Assembly: GCA_035048815.1 (NCBI GenBank)
Contig: JAUCBN010000005.1
Location: forward strand, 14,658,517-14,722,516
DNA length: 64,000 nucleotides
Source: Abelmoschus esculentus
Taxonomy: Eukaryota > Streptophyta > Magnoliopsida > Malvales > Malvaceae
Direction of reading: 5' to 3'
Shown here: positions 11,492-22,877 of the stretch, piece after piece
How positions within the stretch are numbered: the stretch's first letter is position 1
Layout: each line of letters opens with the position of its first letter
Notes under the pieces: model-generated
The model's database searches: none
What the model was told of the DNA's origin: nothing
Seen by the model: the letters and a program-made list of their open reading frames with translations, nothing else
Translations under genes and position numbers: made by a program

Positions 11492-11623
11492 AGTGGTATC
11501 CGAGCTAGATTGCGAATCTGTCGGTTGGGATAGTACGCGTTGAGTTTGGCTTTACGCCAAGCGCTCTCTGACATGAAGTAGGCAAGGTCGATCGACTCCA
11601 GGCCAAGCGCTTGTTCGAATGAT

Positions 11624-14438
11624 TTTATGAGTTCAAATTGTTAATTATAGGCTTTTGAATTATACAGATTAATCTCAAATTTTCAACTTTTTACTCGGTT
11701 AAAATTCGAACGGAATCACAATAAATCCCATTTAAACATGCACATTTTAATCGCATCAAAACGATAACCAAACTTTATTAAAATCAAATTTTATGATTTC
11801 AAATATTTAATTATTAGCTTTTGAATAAAATTATACAGATTAATCTCAAATTTTCAGCTTTTTACTCGGTTAAAATTCGAACGAAATCTCTATAAAGCCC
11901 ATTTAGACATGCACATTTTAATCGCACCAAAACGATAACTAAATTTTATTAAATCAAATTTTATGAGTTTAAATATTTAATTATGGGCTTTTGAACAAAA
12001 TTATACAGATTAATATCAAATTTTAAGGTTTTTTCTTGGTTAAAATTCGAACGGATTCTCTATAGAGCACATTTAGACATACTCGTATTAATCGCATCAA
12101 AACGACAACCAAATGCTATTAAATTAAATTTTATGAGTTCAAATAGTTAATTATAGGCTTTTGAACAAAATTATACAGATTAATCTCAAATTTTCAGCTT
12201 TTTACTTGGTTAAAATTCGAACAAAATCTCTATAAAGCCAATTTAGACATGCACGTTTTAATCGCATCAAAACGACAACCAAATTTTATTAAAATCAAAT
12301 TTTATGATTTCAAATATTTAATTATTAGCTTTTGAACAAAATTATACAGATTAATCTCAAATATTTATAATTTTACTCGGTTAAAATTAGAACGGAATCT
12401 CTATAAAGCCTATTTAGACATGCACATTTTAATCCCAACAAAACGACAACCAAATGTTATTAAGTCAAATTTTATGAGTTTAAATATTTAATTATGGGGT
12501 TTTGAACAAAATTATACAGATTAATCTCAAATTTTCAGCTGTTTACTCGGTTAAAATTTGAACGGAATCTCTATGAAGCCCATTTAGACATGCACGTTTT
12601 AATCCCAACAAAACGACAACCAAATGTTATTAAATCAAATTTTATGAGTTAAAATATTTAATTATGGGCTTTTGAAAAAATTATATAGATTAATCTCAAA
12701 TTATAAGGTTTTTACTCGGTTAAAATTCGAACTGATTCTCTATAGAGCACATTTAGATATGCTCGTATTAATCGCTTCAAAACGACAACCAAATATTATT
12801 AAATTAAATTTTATGAGTTGAAATAGTTAATTATAAGTTTTTGAACAAAATTATACAGATTAATCTCAAATTTTCAGCTTTCCACTCAGTTAAAATTCGA
12901 GCAGAATCTCTATAAAGCCCATTTAGACATGCACGTTTCAATCGCATCAAAACGACAACCAAATTTTATTAAAATCAAATTTTATGATTTCAAATATTTA
13001 ATTATCAGCTTTTGAACAAAATTATACAAATTAATCTCAAATTTTTATAATTTTACTCGGTTAAAATTAGACCGGAATCTCTATAAAGCCCATTTAGACA
13101 TGTACATTTTAATCCCAACAAAACGACAACCAAATGTTATTAAATCAAATTTTATGAGTTTAAATATTTAATTATGGGCTTTTGATCAAAATTATACAGA
13201 TTAATCTCCAATTTTCAGCTGTTTACTCGGTTAAAATTCGAAAGGAATCTCTATAAAGCCCATTTAGACATGCACGGTTTAATCGCAACAAAACGACAAC
13301 CAAATGTTATTAAATTAAATTTTATGAGTTCAAATAGTTAATTATAGGCTTTTGAACAAAATTATACAGATTAATCTCAAATTTTCAGATTTTTACTCGG
13401 TTAAAATTCGAACGGAATCTCTATAGAGCACATTTAGACATGCTCGTATTAATCGCAACAAAACGACAACCAAATGTTATTAAATTAACTTTTATGAGTT
13501 CAAATAGTTAATTATAGGCTTTTGAACAAAATTATACAGATTAATCTCAAATTTTCAGCTGTTTACTCGGTTAAAATTCGAACGGAATCTCTATAAAGCT
13601 CATTTAGACATGCACGTTTTAATCGCAACAAAACGATAACCAAATTTTATAAAATCAAATTTTATGAGTTTAAATATTTAATTATGGGCTTTTGAACAAA
13701 ATTATACAGATTAATCTCAGATTTTAAGGTTTTTTCTCGGTTAAAATTCGAACAGAATCTCTATAGAGCACATTTAGACATACTCGTATTAATCGCATCA
13801 AAACGATAATCAAATGTTATTAAATTAAATTTTATGAGTTCAAATAGTTAATTATAGGCTTTTGAACAAAATTACACAGATTAATCTCAAATTTTCAACT
13901 TTTTACTCGGTTAAAATTCGAACGGAATCACTATAAATCCCATTTAGACATGCACGTTTTAATCACATCAAAACGACAACCAAACTTTATTAAAATCAAA
14001 TTTTATGATTTCAAATATTTAATTATTAGCTTTTGAACAAAATAATACAAGTTAATCTCAAATTTTCAGAATTTTACTCAGTTAAAATTAGACCGGAATC
14101 TCTATAAAGCCCATTTAGACATGCACATTTTAGTCCCAACAAAACGACAACCAAATGTTATTAAATCAAATTTTATGAGTTTAAATTTTTAATTATGGGC
14201 TTTTGAACAAAATTATACAGATTAATCTCAAATTTTCAGCTGTTTACTCGGTTAAAATTCAAAAAGAATCTCTATAAAGCCCATTTAGACATGCACTGTT
14301 TAATCGCAACAAAACGACAACCAAATGTTATTAAATTAAATTTTATGAGTTCAAATAGTTAATTATAGGCTTTTGAACAAAATTATACAAATTAATCTCA
14401 AATTTTCAGCTTTTTACTCGGTTAAAATTCGAACGGAA
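11624..14438 (-). repeat. 170-bp satellite array, inverted orientation
   Basis: The same monomer as 1-7550 read on the other strand (GAACAAAATTATACAGATTAATC and CTCGGTTAAAATTCGAACGG motifs). Type b-like monomers (CTCGTATTAATCGCATC) alternate with a- and c-like ones. The last 15 bp (AAAATTCGAACGGAA, 14424-14438) are the left target duplication of the LINE that follows. Confidence 0.95.
14424..14438 (+). repeat. Target site duplication, left, of LINE copy 1
   Basis: AAAATTCGAACGGAA is repeated exactly at 22550-22564 on the far side of the LINE. On the opposite strand the site reads TTTT/AA, the usual L1 endonuclease nick context. Confidence 0.85.
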
Positions 14439-16497
14439 GGAATATGGATGCTTGTTTCTCTCCTCTCCTCATTCTCTCTCTCCTCTCTCCTCCTTTTCTC
14501 TTTCAGGAGGTCGTTTTCTCCATGGCGCCACACTGCTTGTAGGGAGAGGATTTCTCAAGCATCCATCCATGTCTTTCTAACCATCTCCCTTAGAGGTTCT
14601 CGGCCGGTCTTGTTCCCGGCGGCACCGATCCTTTTTTTCTGGTGCGTCGAATCTCTCGTCTAAGGGAGAAGGTGTCTGTCATCATCTCCTTGTTTTTTAT
14701 TCCAACAATTCTCTCCAGAATTGTTTTTTGCGTTCTACCATTTTATATGGCATTTCCTGGCTATGTGGTGTTAATCCATCTGTTGATGGTTTCAACGCTG
14801 CTCCCCTTGTACACGTTACAGCAAGTGAAGGCTTCCAGAACTCCTCCTTTCGGTGTACGTGTTTTGGGCTGTTCTCGGTGGTCTTGGTGGCCTGAATATG
14901 TTCTTTCCCTACAGAAGCACGGCTGGATTGCTTCGTTTGGACACCAAGGCTCTTGGACAGGCTCGGGCGATGGTTTCGAGTTTGGTAAGGAGTTCTACTC
15001 CGACTGGGATTGGTCCGGTATTTTATTTGGTTTAAACCTTCCGTGTTATCACCTTCCAGTGATTGTCTCCTCCATGGTGCTTTTTTGCTTGCTGGGAGAG
15101 GAAACCTCATGTATCTCCACGTCCTATTCTAACCATCTCCCTCTGAGGTTCTTGACCGGTTTTGTTTCCGATGATATTGTTCTCTTAGCTAAAGGTCGTT
15201 CTGCTACTGCTTACTAGAATCTGGTCTACAATTTCTTTTGGAGGATTCTCTCCTCCACGGTGCTACGATTGGCCCGTCGACTGCGTCCCGAGGGTCTGCG
15301 TGTTTGGCTATTGTCTCCCTCACGTTTGAGGGAAGCAGATGAGTGGTCTGATGCTGCCCCTCGTGTTTTAACATATCCCTTTCTCTTTCTGCAGAAGATC
15401 GACCAGACTCTCTCCGTTTCGTATGTTTACCGGGTTTGCTCCGGCGATGCCGTTGTCTGGAAGTGGACTTTGTTCGGTACATACTACTGCAGTTTTCTGT
15501 GTTTCTCTTTGGTTCCGCCAACATACTAGAAACTCTTAGTCGGCCTTTGTTTTCTTCGGCCACTTCGTTCTCTCCCGTGGTCTTTTGCTATCCGACGTAT
15601 AGGTTTCCAGCCCGTCGGCGTGATGATTGTTGTACGCGTTCCTCTGCATGTGGCTGGTTGTCGACTCTTACCTTGTTGTTCATTGGCGGTTTCCTTGGCT
15701 GCTATCCTGTGCACCTTTGGGGTTGGTTCTTAGTTCGTCTGATCTGGACGTTCCCTAGGACCCTTTACGATGCTAAACATTCTAAGAGTCTACTATTCAC
15801 CTTGTCCATCGTCCTTGATGAGTTATCCATTATGATTGTTTGGTTTACTTCTATTCTTATTCAATGGTTATTTCTTTATGGTTTAACGTTCTTTATTCTT
15901 TCACCACCCTTTTGAAGGGATCTAACCAACATCTTTAATGATGTATTCTTCCTTATCTTTTCCATTAACCCGCTCACTATTTTTTGGCTTATCATTACCA
16001 TCTTTACTTGCTTCACCTTTTTTGTCATCTTTTTTCTTTATATCTTTTTTGAACGATATTTACGTTTTTGTTACATGACTATCCATTCTCTTTTTACCTT
16101 TGCCAATTTCTATCTACTCTCTAAACACCCTTCTGCTCTAATTTTATTTTTTTTGGTAACATTTATAGTGTTGTCCTACTTTCCTTCTCCATGCCAAACT
16201 CCTTCTCTTTTTACAAATTATCTACTTATGTATTCTATATGTTCTCAATCACCTATTTTTTCTATCCTTTATCAAAAGAATAATAATATTTTATTCTTTT
16301 TTAATAATATATTCCACCTTTTTTACTCTTTTTCTCTATCTACCTCTTTAAACTATAGTCTTGCTATACCTCAAACTCCTCCTTTATTATTTAAAGCTGG
16401 CTATTCCCCTCATATTTTTTCATCTGTCATCTATTCCACTCGGCACCTTCTCTTCCTCTCTACCAATTTCTCACTTGTTTTTTTCGTTCTTTTCTCT
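14439..16497 (+). other. LINE copy 1 5' region with internal duplication
   Basis: Pyrimidine-rich leader with no recognisable protein. A ~110-bp motif around TCCATGG..GGGAGAGG..TAACCATCTCCCT..GAGGTTCT..CCGGT occurs at about 14519-14625 and again at about 15072-15170. A stretch near 15890-15945 (CACCCTTTT..AGGGAT..AACATC..TAATGATGT) reappears between ORF1 and ORF2. The long frames here are low-complexity and T-rich. It probably holds the internal promoter, as in other L1 leaders, but no motif proves it. Confidence 0.65.
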
Positions 16498-17849
16498 GTG
16501 GATTCTAAGTCCTTCCTCCAGCAATTTGGCAATATTCAATTTACTGCTGAGGAACAAGCAACTGTCTTTCAACCGGGTACTTCTTGGGGTATACCTGAAG
16601 AGGAAACTCATTCCACCATCCTCGGGAAACTTATCTCTTCAAGGGAGATTGATGATCAGGTGATCATCAAAGCTTTTACTGGTATCTGGACTACGACCAA
16701 ACTGCTTTCTATGAGTATTTTGAAGCCACGCATGTTCCTTATCCGGTTTAGGGATGAAAAGATTAAGGATGATACCCTGTCCAGGGGACCTTGGACTTAC
16801 AAAGATGACTGGCTTGCTCTTTCCCAGTATAACCCCTCTATCACGCCTGACGAACATTCATTCTCTACAATGAATATTTGGGTCCGCATCTACAACATCC
16901 CACATATTTTCCTGGCTACTGAAGAACCTGCTCATGATATTGGTAAATCTTAGGATCTTTAATTGGTTTAGTCACAAAAATTGATACGAGGAAAATCGAC
17001 TCCAACATGGTTGACTACCTACGGGTTGGGTTGTCTCTAGAGGTCGCTCAGCCTATTAGGCGTTGTGTTGCTGTTGGGGGAGGGCCCTCCACAAGATTCT
17101 GTCTACTTCAATATGAACGCCTTCCCACTTTTTGCCACTACTGTGGCCGTGTTGGACATTCTCTAGATTTTTGTTCAATTCCGGCTGATTCACGGCCTGA
17201 ACAACTTCCTTTTGGCGATTGGCTACGGTATGTTCCTAAAAAGAAGGATCCACAACCCACTCAACGTGGACGAATCCGCTATATCACCAATGACGCTAAT
17301 GCTCAACAAATGCCTACGCCATCCCAAACCACCAACACTAATACTAGTAATGGGAAGGATAAAGGGGTTTTGTCCTCACTTTCGAACAGTGGCACTGAAT
17401 CTGCTCAAAGTAATAAGCCTCAACTTTTCTCCAAAGGGCCCAGACTCCTCCCAACGGTCCTTAGCAAGCTCACTGCTCGACGCTATCCTACACAGCCGTT
17501 GTAAATGGTTTTTCCTGATCAGAACTCTAATATTACTTCTCGGCAATCGTCCAACGTTAACACTGGGGATGTGAGTATTCTTGATCCTGAACTCCAAGAC
17601 TTGGAGGCTGATCTAGCTAATGATCACGATTTCCAAGAGGCCACTGAATGGCTCGAATCTACTCCAACTCCTCGGCGAGCTGCTCGAATAACCTCAGGTC
17701 GAGGTGCGAAGCGAACTCCTCCCTCTGATGAGAATGCTAGGGTCAAGCGTCCTCGTGCTGGCACTACGCCTATTGAGAAAGCTGGGATGAGCAGCGTTAA
17801 AAACTCTGCGACAGAGGTTGACTCTGATCAACCCCGCCAACAGAAATGA
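16498..17849 (+). pseudogene. LINE ORF1 (DUF4283 and CCHC zinc knuckle), broken
   Basis: RNA-binding, nucleic-acid chaperone-type ORF1 protein of plant L1 elements. The recognisable part starts near 16498, where GTG stands just before GATTCT; I infer that the start ATG has mutated, although an in-frame ATG at 16075 exists in low-complexity sequence. The DUF4283-like part runs to about 16953 (ILGKLISS, GPWTYKDDW). There a one-base shift moves the frame. The second part (from 17007) has a perfect CX2CX4HX4C knuckle (CHYCGRVGHSLDFC, 17133-17174) and a basic C-terminus. An in-frame TAA at 17502-17504 interrupts it. The final stop overlaps an ATG (ATGA, 17846-17849). Family assignment is firm; function is lost. 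Confidence 0.82.
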
Positions 17850-18484
17850 TTTGTTTACTTTGGAACTGTCTGAGCTTTGGCATTGCTTTGACAGTTCCCT
17901 TTCTACAACTTGTCGGTTTCACATTTGTTGGCATTTTTTCTATTATTTTTCCTTTCCCTTATTTTAGATTTCTTTGCTTCTTGGTTTTGTTAGGAGCCTT
18001 TGGCTGTTTAAGCTCTGTTCTTCAGGTTTTGTTGTCCTTCGTTTTATGGAATAATAATATCTTTTTTGTTTTGTTTGTTTACTTTTCATGTTTCTATTGC
18101 GTTTTCTCTTATTTATTTGGGTTTTCTTTTTGCGATACGTCGTCCAACGTTTTTTCCTCTACTTATCTATTCTGTTTGCTATCTATCTTTTAAAGAGTTT
18201 TTCTCTACTCTGACTTTACCACCCTTTTATAGGGATTTCTCTAACATCTCTAATGATGTCGTTCCAATCCGATCTTTTACCCTTGTTTTCAGCTTATGTC
18301 TCCAATTTCTCGGGTGTTCTACTTCCTTTAATTCGGTTTCTCTATCTTCTTTTACTTTTCGTGTCTATTCTGGTTCATTCTTCACACTTTGTCCTTTGAC
18401 CTGGGCCAGGTTTGACTTAGCTAGGATGAGCAGCGTTAAACACTCTTTGGCGGAGGTTGATTGTGATCAACCCCGTCGAGATAA
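17850..18484 (+). other. Extra T-rich segment between LINE ORF1 and ORF2
   Basis: The ORF1-end/ORF2-start junction occurs twice. GATGAGCAGCGTTAAA..GATCAACCCCG..AAATGA..TTGGAACTG is found at about 17788-17865 and again at about 18424-18505. Between them lies about 560 bp of T-rich DNA that partly matches the element's own 5' region (CACCCTTTTATAGGGATTTCTCTAACATCTCTAATGATGT near 18222-18257). ORF2 proper starts after the second junction. Confidence 0.7.
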
Positions 18485-21400
18485 ATGAAGCTATTATGTT
18501 GGAACTGCCAGGGTCTTGGCAACACCCAGGCAGTTCATGCACTTCAACGTGCTACTTCAAAGCATGATGCTGATTGTGTCTTTCTTTGCGAGACTAGATT
18601 GAATCAATCCAATATGGATAGAATTAAACACAAGCTTGGCATGCACGGATGCATAGCCGTTGATTCCAGACCCTCTTGTACCGGGCTTGCCTTAATTTGG
18701 AATAACAAAGTCTCAGTCGACTTGCTTTCCAACTCCGATCGTCACATTGATGTCATTCTTTCTTACGGTGCAGTACCTTTCCATTTTTCTGGGTTACATG
18801 GGTTCCCTGAAACTGCCAATAAACATAAAACCTGGCAGCTAATAGATTCTCTTAGTTCCAATTCAACCCTCCCCTGGCTTTTAGGGGGGGATTTTAATGA
18901 AATTCTTTATGATTATGAAAAACAAGGTGGCCCTCGGCGCACAAGATCACAAATTAATAATTTTTGGTATTGTCTCGACAAGAATGATCTTTTTGATTGC
19001 GAACCTACATCTGGTTGGTTCACTTGGACTCGACCAGGTCGTGTTACGGAAACCATTATGGAACGACTTGATCGTTTTCTAGGCAATTCCGCGTGGTTTC
19101 ATGCTTTCCCTAATTGTCAAGCTATGTCCTTCTTTCAAGCGCGTTCTGATCACTGCCCTATCTTAATGGATACAAATCCCTCTCAAACTCCACGTTCTAC
19201 GCGCTTTCGCATTCCTTTTCGCTACGAGAATTGTTGGGCTGACAACCCAGAGGTTCTTTCTTGAATTACTGAGGTTTGGTCTAACCGAAATTGCTCGACT
19301 CTTCAGAAGCTTCAAGATATTGGACGCTTCTTGGATAAATGGCAATCTAATAAGCGTATTAAATCTATTGAACGCATCACTCAGCTTAATGACTTTATCA
19401 ATATGTGTCTTCAACGTCAACTCTCGGATACGGATGCTCATAACTTCCTTGCTGCTAAGAGCGAGCTTGATCGCTTACTTACTGAAAGGGAAATTTATTG
19501 GGCTCAACGAGCTCGGGCACACTGACTTGTTCATGGTGACAAGAACACTTCCTTTTTTCATGCAAGGGCAACCAACCGGTGACGGAAGAATCATATTGCT
19601 GGGCTTTTTAATGGTCAGAATCTCTGGCACACTAATACACATGATATTATGTCTATTGCTGTCAGTTATTTTCAACATCTTTTTGCTTCTTCCTCTTCTA
19701 CTATTGCGTCTTCCATCTTGGATAAAATTCCTTCTATTGTTACCGATTCAATGAATACTGATCTTAACAAGGCTTTCACAACAGATAAAGTTTATGTTGC
19801 CTTTCGTGATATTGACCCGAGGAACACACCTGGTGTTGATGGCTTTCCGAGCGGTTTCTTTCGAAAGTATTGGGACATTCTTGGTCAGGAATTTATAAAT
19901 CTCTGCCTCAGACTTTTACATGGGTTTGTTCGTTTAGAAGAGGTCAATCGAACCATTATTGTTCTTATTCCTAAAGGAAGCGACCCTACTACGATGCGAC
20001 ATCTCCGACCTATTAGTCTTTGCACAGTCATTTATAAAACTATGTCGAAAGTTTTAGTTAATCGGCTAAAATCTATCATGCCCTTATGCATTAGTGGTAA
20101 TCAGGCTGCTTTCGTTCGCGGGCGAAACATTACTAATAACATCCTTATCGCTCATGAGCTTATCCATACTCTAAACTCTGATGTTACTTCCTTGGCTAAA
20201 GGTGCCAGCTTAAAGCTGGATATGGAAAAAGCCTTCGACCGTGTTGAATGGCCCTTTCTTGAACAAGTTATGCTTCGTCTAGGTTTCAACTCCAACTGGG
20301 TTTCTCTTATTATGAGGTGTATCTCCTCGGTATCTTATCAAGTTCGCATCAATGATTCCCTTTCGAGGCCCTTCCAACCCAGTAGAGGGTTGCGGCAAGG
20401 AGACCCACTCTCTCCTTTTTTATTTCTCTTCTGCAATCAAGGCCTCTCAGCCTTGCTCAATGTTGAACAAGCCAATGGTAATCTCCCTAGTCTCCGTGCC
20501 AGTAGGAATGGCCCCCGCATCAACCACCTTCTTTTTGCGGATGATTGTGTTGTCTTTATCAAAAATACAACCACAGAGGCTCAGCGACTTAAGGATGCTT
20601 TGCAGACTTACGCCTCCTCGTCGGGACAAGCGGTGAACTTTGAAAAATTTACTATCTTTTTCTCACGGAAAACTTCCACTTTGCTCAGGGCAGAGATTAA
20701 TGATATCCTTCGCGTAAGAGAAGTGGATGACCCTTGTATTTATTTAGGGGTTCCCCTCCTTATTGGAAAGAACAAAACTGCAGCCTTAGGGTTCACCAAG
20801 GAAAATATGAATGCCCGTCTAAGTACTTGGGATAAACATCTCCTTTCCTTCAGTGGTCGTGAAGTTTTCATTAAAGCGGTTATACAATCTATACCTCAAT
20901 ATGTCATGTCTTGTTACCTTTTACCACAAAATATTATTGATGATATGACTGTTGTCATACGTCGATATTGGTGGTCGGGGAAAGCTGGCAAACGAGGATG
21001 GCACATGCTTCCTTGGGACACTCTCTGCCTTCCTAAAGCTGTTGGAGGTGTAGGGTTTCGTGATCTTCACCATTTTAACATCCCTCTGCTAGGCAAACAA
21101 ATTTGGCGGTTAATTTGTGAGCCTGATAGCCTTCTAAGTCAGGTCTACAAATGTAAGTACTATCCTACGGGCTCAGTCCTAGAGTCCGCTCATACGCGGA
21201 GTTCTTCCTTTGCTTGGAAAGGTCTAAGCATGGCTATTTCTAAGCTTCGTAACGGGTTTTTCAAACGTCCTGGCATGGCTAGTAACATTCAGATTCATTT
21301 TGATAGGTGGGGTGGCTCTCAGCCTGTTCACCTTTATGGTAATTATGAAATGAATGACGAAGTCCCTCTTCGTGCAGGATCTTTCATGCTCCATAATTCA

Positions 21401-22425
21401 CCCCGTTGGAATGAAGCAAAAGTGAGAGGTTATTTTTCCCATGAAGATGCAAATACCATCCTTAACGTCCCAATTATTAATGATATAAACGACTCTACTC
21501 TTTGGGGTCACCATGATGCAGGTACCTACACGGTTCGCTCTGGTTATCAATTTTTGTAGTCGCAACTAGGGCCTGTTAACAGGCCATCTAAACTATGGAA
21601 AATTTTGTCTAAGTTACCTACTCTGCCCAAAGTTCGTTCCTTTGGATGGCGTTTATGTCATGATGCGTTACCCTCCGGTCAGAAAATTATGCAGGCTAAT
21701 CTTGGTCCTGGGGTTTGCCCAATTTGCAACATGATTATCGAAACCTCTATCCATGCCATGCGAGACTGTCCTAGTGCTTCGGAGGCGATCCTCTTTGCAG
21801 GCCTCCCCCATCGATTGTTGTCCATTGCTTACACCTCCCCCCATCAGTGGCTTTCTGATGCTGCTGGGTTCCTCTCCTTGCACCAATTCTCTCTTCTTAT
21901 TACAATTTTATGGAATCTGGGTTCCTCCTGGCTAGCTGAGCCCACCTTCGCTTCGGTTAGATGGACGAAACCGGCTCCAGCTTTTGTAAAATTAACACGG
22001 ATGGGGCTTTTGACCCTGTCTTGAGAGGGGCTGCTACTGGTGTTATTGCTCGTGATTCTTCTGGCTCAGTGCTTGGTGGTTGTTTCATGCCCCTTCTTTG
22101 TCCAGATCCAGCTTTTGCAGAGGCTCTTTCTATTCTGGAAGGTTTACGCTTTGCTGTTACCAACGGATGGACTAATGTGATCTTTGAAACTGACTCTGCG
22201 TCTATTGCCAACAAAATTAATAATGCTCCTCCTCGAGATCTTTCCACAGTACAGCACTTGGTATCTCGCATCCGCGCCACTCTGGGTACTATGCCTAATT
22301 GTAAGATTTGTTATGTGCCTAGAGATGCAAATGTAGTACCCACACTTTGGCTAATAGGGCTTTGCGTTCTTTTACTTCTAGTACTTTTGATTGTTTCTTT
22401 CCCGATTTTATTCGGGTCTCTGTAA
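18485..22425 (+). pseudogene. LINE ORF2: endonuclease, reverse transcriptase, zf-RVT, RNase H (broken)
   Basis: The replication protein of the element. It starts at ATG 18485, overlapping the preceding stop as ATGA. The APE-type endonuclease (18485 to about 19200) shows WNCQGLG, CETRLN, GGDFNEI, LDRFLG and SDHCPI. The reverse transcriptase shows GVDGFPSGFF, LRPISLC, LRQGDPLSP and the catalytic FADD at 20534-20545. A zf-RVT region (C-x2-C..H-x4-C) lies near 21605-21780. RNase H follows (INTDGAFDP, about 21985-22330). In-frame stops are at 19262, 19523, 19580 and 21557. Relative to copy 2, about 38 codons are missing in frame near 21919, a one-base shift lies near 21988, and another near 22337. 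All four stops replace Arg, Trp or Gln codons seen in copy 2. Confidence 0.9.
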
Positions 22426-22549
22426 ACTCGGAGAGGTTCTCCTCTTCTTCTCAATAATACCTTGGGTACTCTTTTCCCCATAGGGGCCTTCTCACCTCTC
22501 GGGGTGGTTGGCTATAGGTTTTTTTTAATGAGGCCCTTTTCCTTCAAAA
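22426..22549 (+). other. LINE copy 1 3' region and short A tail
   Basis: It contains CCTTGGGTACTCTTTTCCCC and TTTTTTTTAATGAGGCCCTT, ending CCTTC plus a run of A that merges with the right target duplication (22550-22564). The same 3' end closes LINE copy 2 on the other strand at 51903. Confidence 0.8.
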
Positions 22550-22877
22550 AAAATTCGAACGGAATCTTTTTAAAGCCAATTTAGAAATGCACGTTTTAAT
22601 CGCAACAAAACGACAACTAAAATGTTATTAAATCAAATTTTATGAGTTCAAATACTTGATTATGGGATTTTGAACAAAATTATAAAGATTAATCTCAAAT
22701 TTTCAGCTTTTTACTCGGTTAAAATTCGAACGGAATCTCTATAAAGCCCATTTAGACATGCACATTTTAATCGCATGAAAACGATAACCAAATTTCATTA
22801 AATCAAATTTTATGAGTTTAAATATTTAATTATGGGCTTTTGAACAAAACTATACAGATTAATCTCAAATTTAAGGT
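22550..22877 (-). repeat. 170-bp satellite, inverted, right of LINE
   Basis: Continues the inverted array interrupted by the LINE. It starts with the right target duplication (22550-22564). The orientation changes within AAATTTAAGGTTTTGAACTC at about 22877. Confidence 0.9.

Larger units (their letters stand above)
7551..11623 (+). mobile_element. Non-coding LTR element in tandem arrangement (1.37 units of 2,979 bp)
   Basis: Positions 7551-8643 and 10530-11623 are direct repeats of about 1,094 bp with a few percent divergence. Inside each copy lies a typical LTR: it starts TGTCACG after a purine-rich tract and ends TGACA, two bases before a tRNA-Met-like primer site. The order is therefore internal 3' end (7551-7842), LTR (7843-8512), internal (8513-10821), LTR (10822-11491), internal 5' end (11492-11623). 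No reading frame resembles gag or pol; the short ORFs look spurious. The 2,309-bp internal region is mostly hairpin-forming subrepeats. It sits between oppositely oriented satellite arrays. It is a non-autonomous element; a Gypsy/chromovirus origin is a guess from the termini. Confidence 0.8.
14439..22549 (+). mobile_element. Full-length but decayed L1-type LINE (copy 1)
   Basis: An 8.1-kb element between perfect 15-bp target duplications. It has a T-rich 5' region (14439-16497), a gag-like ORF1 (DUF4283 and CCHC knuckle), an ORF2 with endonuclease, reverse transcriptase, zf-RVT zinc-binding region and RNase H, and a short 3' region ending AATGAGGCCC..CCTTC plus a short A run. Both ORFs carry stops and frameshifts, so this copy is dead. 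Segment 17862-18423 between the ORFs is extra. A second copy lies at 51894-55992. It inserted into the inverted satellite block. Confidence 0.92.

Noticed and set aside
14642..15915. Several 90-190-codon frames in the LINE 5' region
   Set aside because: Low-complexity, T-rich translations without a family resemblance, overlapping on both strands. Treated as leader.
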